Assembly: GCA_009699665.1 (NCBI GenBank)
Contig: WLNS01000052.1
Span: 1 to 9,323, forward strand
DNA length: 9,323 nucleotides
Source: Actinomycetota bacterium
Lineage (GTDB): Bacteria; Actinomycetota; Actinomycetes; Actinomycetales; Microbacteriaceae
Reading direction: 5' to 3'
A program made the position numbers and the translations under genes. Positions 6,130 to 9,323 of this stretch are shown here, in pieces (the stretch's first letter is position 1; each line of letters starts with the position of its first letter). The notes beneath the pieces are model-generated. The model ran no database searches. It was not told where the DNA came from and was given only the letters and a program-made list of their open reading frames with translations.

Positions 6130-7547
6130 GCGAGGCCGCTTCGCCGCTCGACAGTTCGGCCGTCGATCTTGCCCGGGCCATTCGAGACGGCAAGATCTCG
6201 CCCGTTGAGGTGATGGAACTCACTCTCGCGCGCATCGATGCCCGCAATCCGGAGCTCAACGCCGTGATTTGGCTCGACCGCGACCTCGCCAGGGAATCTG
6301 CGCGGGAATCTGAACGGCGGATTTCATCGGGTGGTGAGGTGCGTCCCTTTGAGGGGGTGCCACTGCCACTCAAGGATTTCGTCAACGCGGTTGGGCAGCC
6401 CAACACCATGGGTTCGCGCGCCATCGACGATGCGCCAGCACAGAAAGATGAGCTCGTCGTCAGCCTCTTTCGCAACGCAGGGTTCTCCTTCGTGGGTCGC
6501 ACCAACACTCCCGAGTTCGTCACCCTGACCGACACCGTCAACTCTCGTTATGGCGCCACGCGCAATCCGTGGAACAGCGAGCGCTCGGCGGGCGGCTCGT
6601 CGGGTGGCGCGGGGTCCGCTGTTGCGGCCGGGCTCGCTACCGTCGCTCATGCTTCCGACGGGGGTGGCTCCATCCGCGTTCCCGCATCCATGAACGGTCT
6701 CGTGGGGTTCAAGCCGAGTCGCGCCCGGGTGCCCTCCGGCTTTGGGCACTGGTTCTTCGCCTCGACAGATGGCGTGCTCACGCGCACAGTAGAGGACACA
6801 GCCGCCATCCTGGACGTTCTCGCGCCGGGCGACCGCACCGGCTGGTTTGCGACGCAACGTCCCGTCCGGCCCTTTGTTCAGGAGCTTCACCCGGCAGAAT
6901 CGGGTCTGCGCATCGGCATCCTTTCCCTGTCGAATGTTGGCGTCGATGTTGACGATGACTGCGTTGCGGCGGCCGACCTTGCGGCGCGCCATCTCGAATC
7001 GCTCGGCCACCACGTCAGCACCGTGGATGCCTACCTTTTTGATCCGCCCACTATCGGTGCTTTCGTGGGGCAAGTGATGAGCGCCTACCTAGCAAACTCC
7101 GCCATCACGGACCCGTCGCTCTGCGATCCGTTCATTCAGTATCGACTCGATCAGGCTCGCGCCTTCTCGTCAATCGACTACGTGGCTCTCGAGATGGACA
7201 TTCAGACGCAGGCCCGTCGCGTGGTGGCGCAGTGGGGTGACAAGTTTGACGTTCTCCTGACCCCGACCATGGCGACGACCGTGCCGCCGCTCGGCCAGGT
7301 GTACGCCGAGGCCAACGAAGACCCAGCCGGCGAGCGCATCCTCGAAAGGCGCACGGCCACCTTCACTATTTCGGCAAACCTCTCGGGGCTGCCGGCGGCG
7401 TCATTCCCCGTGGGAGTTGACCGCGACGGTATGCCCGTGGGAGTGCAACTGATTGCGGGCCCGGGCGACGAAGCCGCGCTGTTCCAGCTGGGCCACAGCC
7501 TCGAGCAAGAGTTTCTCTGGCACCAGCGCAGGCCAGCTGCGACGTAG
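6126..7547 (+). CDS. Amidase-signature family hydrolase
   Basis: This 473-residue amidase-signature enzyme hydrolyses a carboxamide through a Ser-cisSer-Lys triad. The triad is visible: K83 in GVPLPLKD, S158 in AGGSSGGAGSA and the nucleophile S182 in ASDGGGSIRVPAS. The 24-residue spacing between the two serines is the standard one. Length is typical. The AHASDGGGSIRVPAS and GFKPSRARVP wording differs from the GTDTGGSIRQPA of GatA transamidosome subunits. It is closer to what I recall of catabolic amidases such as 6-aminohexanoate cyclic dimer hydrolase, so a role in tRNA charging is unlikely; no gatB or gatC gene is present. The GTG at 6126 overlaps the DUF3237 stop, indicating translational coupling. 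It is the last gene of the rightward unit and probably removes an amide nitrogen from a pathway intermediate or from the starting compound. Confidence 0.92.
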   Translation: MSEAASPLDSSAVDLARAIRDGKISPVEVMELTLARIDARNPELNAVIWLDRDLARESARESERRISSGGEVRPFEGVPLPLKDFVNAVGQPNTMGSRAIDDAPAQKDELVVSLFRNAGFSFVGRTNTPEFVTLTDTVNSRYGATRNPWNSERSAGGSSGGAGSAVAAGLATVAHASDGGGSIRVPASMNGLVGFKPSRARVPSGFGHWFFASTDGVLTRTVEDTAAILDVLAPGDRTGWFATQRPVRPFVQELHPAESGLRIGILSLSNVGVDVDDDCVAAADLAARHLESLGHHVSTVDAYLFDPPTIGAFVGQVMSAYLANSAITDPSLCDPFIQYRLDQARAFSSIDYVALEMDIQTQARRVVAQWGDKFDVLLTPTMATTVPPLGQVYAEANEDPAGERILERRTATFTISANLSGLPAASFPVGVDRDGMPVGVQLIAGPGDEAALFQLGHSLEQEFLWHQRRPAAT

Positions 7548-7590
7548 TTCGGCACAGGTCGGTCGCGCTTCGGCAGCACAGGTCTGTGCC
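7548..7590. repeat. Imperfect tandem repeat with inverted partner in the convergent spacer
   Basis: Two near-copies lie head to tail: TTCGGCACAGGTC (7548-7560) and TTCGGCAGCACAGGTC (7569-7584), sharing GCACAGGTC exactly. The second copy runs into CTGTGCC (7584-7590), which is complementary to the start of the first copy (GGCACAG, 7551-7557), and GCACAG-GT-CTGTGC forms a perfect palindrome (7576-7589). In RNA the long-range 7-bp pairing is possible. It sits directly after the amidase stop. Confidence 0.5.
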
Positions 7591-7597
7591 CTGCGCA

Positions 7598-7610
7598 CTG
7601 GCGAAGCCAG
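7598..7610. terminator. Small GC hairpin between convergent genes, possible weak terminator
   Basis: CTGGC-GAA-GCCAG forms a 5-bp GC-rich stem with a 3-nt loop, between the amidase stop and the tadC stop. No run of T follows on either strand, so it does not qualify as a standard intrinsic terminator. Its position between two convergent units is the main argument for a transcription-ending role. Confidence 0.2.
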
Positions 7611-7621
7611 CTGCCCCGGTG

Positions 7622-8545
7622 TCACGAGAATGTCGACTGCACGGCCGCAATCCCGGGGAACACGGCAAAGAGGACGGTCACCGGCAGAATCATGAATACG
7701 AGCGGAAGAAGCATGCCCACTTCTTGGCGTGATGCCCGCTCAATCACCAACCGGGCTCGCGTGGCCTGAAGCGCATCGACCTCATCGCGAAGCACGGAGG
7801 CCACGGGGGCACCCGTGGCGAGCGCCGTGGCAATGCTGGCCAGAGCGCGCGAGGTTGCGGCATGTCCCGTTCGATCACCCACCGCCGACAGGGCGATGCC
7901 GAACTGTTGCCCCCACGCCACTTCTTGCGTGACGCGCGCAAGCTCGCGGCACAGGCGACCGCTTCCGATTCTCGATACTCGGGTTACTGCGTGGGGCAGA
8001 GTCTCACCGCCCGCAACCGCTACGGCAAGAAAACCCAAGACGGCAGCAATCTCACCGTCAAGATCGCCATGAACTGACCGAACAGCGCGACGAAGTTGGT
8101 AAAAGGGCCAGGTCGCAAACGCAAGAGCGCAGATGAGTGCGGCACCGGCAATCACGCCCGCACTCGAGCCGACACCCGAGCCCAACATCACGACAAGCCC
8201 ACCCGTGCCGACACCAACCCCTAATCCCAGAGCGCAACGCACCACCACGCCTTGCCGGAAGGACGCTTCGGAGACGCCCTGCTCGACCCACACCAGTCGT
8301 CTCGCCAAGGAATCGCGGGATACCGGAATCAACCGGGCGGTGCTGTGCAGCAAGAATCGATATCCGCCCCGAGCCTGGGCACCCTCGACCGCGTGCATGA
8401 ATGCGGCGCGAGAGACGCGCGCCACGCGGGGTGCCACGCGATCAGACAGTCGGTGGTTCCTCATCGCGACGAACACCGAAGAACACAACCAGAAGCCTGC
8501 GCCAAGAAGCACCCCCAGCGCGAGTGGTGCCGCCAGCCCCGTCAC
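7622..8545 (-). CDS. tadC: Tad pilus / type II secretion F-family inner-membrane protein, TadC-like
   Basis: This 307-residue integral membrane protein is one of the two GspF/TadC-type platform subunits that couple the cytoplasmic ATPase to assembly of Flp-type pili in the inner membrane. Hydrophobic helices are visible at about 4-26, 100-122, 126-146 and 276-300. The T2SF domain (about 165-293) has the family features of a GEIAAVLGFLAVAVAGGETLPHA-like opening helix and a final LLPLVFMILPVTVLFAVFPGIAA helix. The GTG start overlaps the upstream tadB stop by 4 nt (GTGA), so translation is coupled. No Flp pilin or TadE/TadF gene follows; the amidase gene occupies the other strand 74 nt further on. 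Assignment as TadC rather than TadB rests on gene order and the C-terminal helix. Confidence 0.8.
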   Translation of the reverse strand: MTGLAAPLALGVLLGAGFWLCSSVFVAMRNHRLSDRVAPRVARVSRAAFMHAVEGAQARGGYRFLLHSTARLIPVSRDSLARRLVWVEQGVSEASFRQGVVVRCALGLGVGVGTGGLVVMLGSGVGSSAGVIAGAALICALAFATWPFYQLRRAVRSVHGDLDGEIAAVLGFLAVAVAGGETLPHAVTRVSRIGSGRLCRELARVTQEVAWGQQFGIALSAVGDRTGHAATSRALASIATALATGAPVASVLRDEVDALQATRARLVIERASRQEVGMLLPLVFMILPVTVLFAVFPGIAAVQSTFS

Positions 8546-9315
8546 GAAAATACTCGCGGTTCGGCAACGGGGCGAGCGATGCGCACCATCACGAGGTAGG
8601 CCACAATGGTCATCACATAGCCGACGACCAACAGCACAGACCCTTCCGCCGTCGCGTAGGCGCTCCGACCTTCGGGCCTGAGGCTGAGCACCAGCACGGC
8701 AATCCAGGGGGCTACGGCGCCGACCGTGGCAGCGACACGAATCCAGGCGCTTCTCGTGCTGACCTCTGCCGCGACAGCCAATTCGCGACGCACGTCACGA
8801 CCGAGTGCGGCCAACGCCGTCATGACTCCGGCCCCACCACAATCCGATGCGAGTCTCAGTGTTTCTGCGACCCTATCCCCCACGCCATCACGCCACCTCG
8901 ATTTGGCCAGATCGAGCGACTGAGAAACGTCTGCCGTCGTGGTGACGGCCACCATAAAGTCCCTGGCGCCGTCTCGAATTTGCCCCCGGGTCGATTCCGC
9001 GAGAAAAGCCAGGGCATCGGTTACCGTGCCGCCGGAACGAAAACGCGCCGTGAGGTCATCAATCACAACCGGCCACTCGCTGGCACGGGCCTTGGCTGCT
9101 CGTGCCGCGCGCACGCGCGAGATCACGAGCGGAAGAGCGCCGACGGTCATTCCGACCACCAGGCCCAAGCCGGGGATGCCGCTGACAAACCAGGCCACAC
9201 CTGCCGCGACGAGTGCGCCACCCACCGCCACAATGCCGCGCTTCGTGTTGAGCACACCAGAGAACTTCAGAGTCTGGCGCCCGACCCGACTTTGTGCGAG
9301 AGGTCGGTTGCGCAC
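8542..9315 (-). CDS. tadB: Tad pilus / type II secretion F-family inner-membrane protein, TadB-like (start uncertain)
   Basis: This is the second platform subunit of the Tad assembly machine, 257 residues from the GTG at 9315. Two N-terminal helices (about 27-45 and 48-66) precede a cytoplasmic T2SF domain (about 80-190, with the WPVVIDDLTARFRSGGTVTDAL opening helix), followed by two helices (192-212 and 224-246). This is the usual TadB plan. The frame stays open to the right edge: codons for Leu and Ser follow upstream, and the last two visible bases could complete an NTG codon. The true start may therefore lie at or beyond the edge, and the sequence where a ribosome binding site for the GTG would sit is outside the window. 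The tadA ATPase gene is expected just to the right. The gene overlaps tadC by 4 nt. Confidence 0.78.
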   Translation of the reverse strand: MRNRPLAQSRVGRQTLKFSGVLNTKRGIVAVGGALVAAGVAWFVSGIPGLGLVVGMTVGALPLVISRVRAARAAKARASEWPVVIDDLTARFRSGGTVTDALAFLAESTRGQIRDGARDFMVAVTTTADVSQSLDLAKSRWRDGVGDRVAETLRLASDCGGAGVMTALAALGRDVRRELAVAAEVSTRSAWIRVAATVGAVAPWIAVLVLSLRPEGRSAYATAEGSVLLVVGYVMTIVAYLVMVRIARPVAEPRVFS

Positions 9316-9323
9316 TGAAAGCA

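Noticed and set aside
6126..7547. GatA subunit of the tRNA amidotransferase
   Set aside because: The signature wording differs from GatA, gatB and gatC are absent, and the gene is coupled to a DUF3237 gene in a catabolic setting.
8401..9318. Open frame of 305 codons antisense to tadB/tadC
   Set aside because: Its translation is hydrophilic and rich in Arg, His and Pro without motifs, mirroring the membrane proteins on the other strand.
1..9323. tRNA, rRNA, CRISPR array, insertion sequence or integrase
   Set aside because: I saw no spaced direct repeats, transposase-like protein, terminal inverted repeats or cloverleaf-like sequence; nearly all bases are in well-supported protein genes.

Overview
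The window looks like chromosomal DNA from a high-GC Gram-positive bacterium (Actinobacteria, plausibly Microbacteriaceae). This rests on GC content of about 60% by eye, frequent GTG starts (six of nine genes), an MmpL-type transporter and a Tad-type pilus platform. The taxon is an inference from gene content, not from a marker gene.

Layout from left to right: (1) the C-terminal half of an MMPL-family membrane transporter on the + strand, cut by the left edge. (2) A leftward run of four closely spaced genes. In transcription order these are an FAD-dependent aromatic-type monooxygenase (start 5431), an alpha/beta hydrolase, an ornithine cyclodeaminase/mu-crystallin family protein and a divergent DapA/N-acetylneuraminate lyase-family aldolase (ends 1117). 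Gaps are 14, 57 and 23 nt. The aldolase and the MMPL gene converge and share a CTAG at their stop codons. (3) A 245-nt divergent control region (5432-5676) with several DNA palindromes, a reasonable -35/-10 pair and a strong ribosome binding site for the rightward unit. (4) A rightward two-gene unit: a DUF3237 protein overlapped by 4 nt with an amidase-signature hydrolase. (5) A short convergent spacer with a repeat/hairpin (7548-7621). (6) Two leftward, overlapping genes for the inner-membrane platform proteins of a Tad/type II secretion-like pilus, TadC and TadB. The TadB start lies at or just beyond the right edge.

The six genes between 1117 and 7547 read as one divergently transcribed catabolic cluster. 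They supply an oxygenase, two hydrolases (serine alpha/beta hydrolase and Ser-cisSer-Lys amidase), an imine/amino-acid oxidoreductase or cyclodeaminase relative, a Schiff-base aldolase/hydratase relative and a DUF3237 protein. Such a set could oxidise, open and strip nitrogen from an aromatic or heterocyclic amide-type compound, but the substrate cannot be read from the sequence. The cluster holds no regulator and no dedicated uptake transporter. The most unusual member is the aldolase: it keeps the Schiff-base lysine but has lost the canonical tyrosine and the TTGE-like loop. I see no RNA genes, CRISPR arrays, insertion sequences or phage genes.
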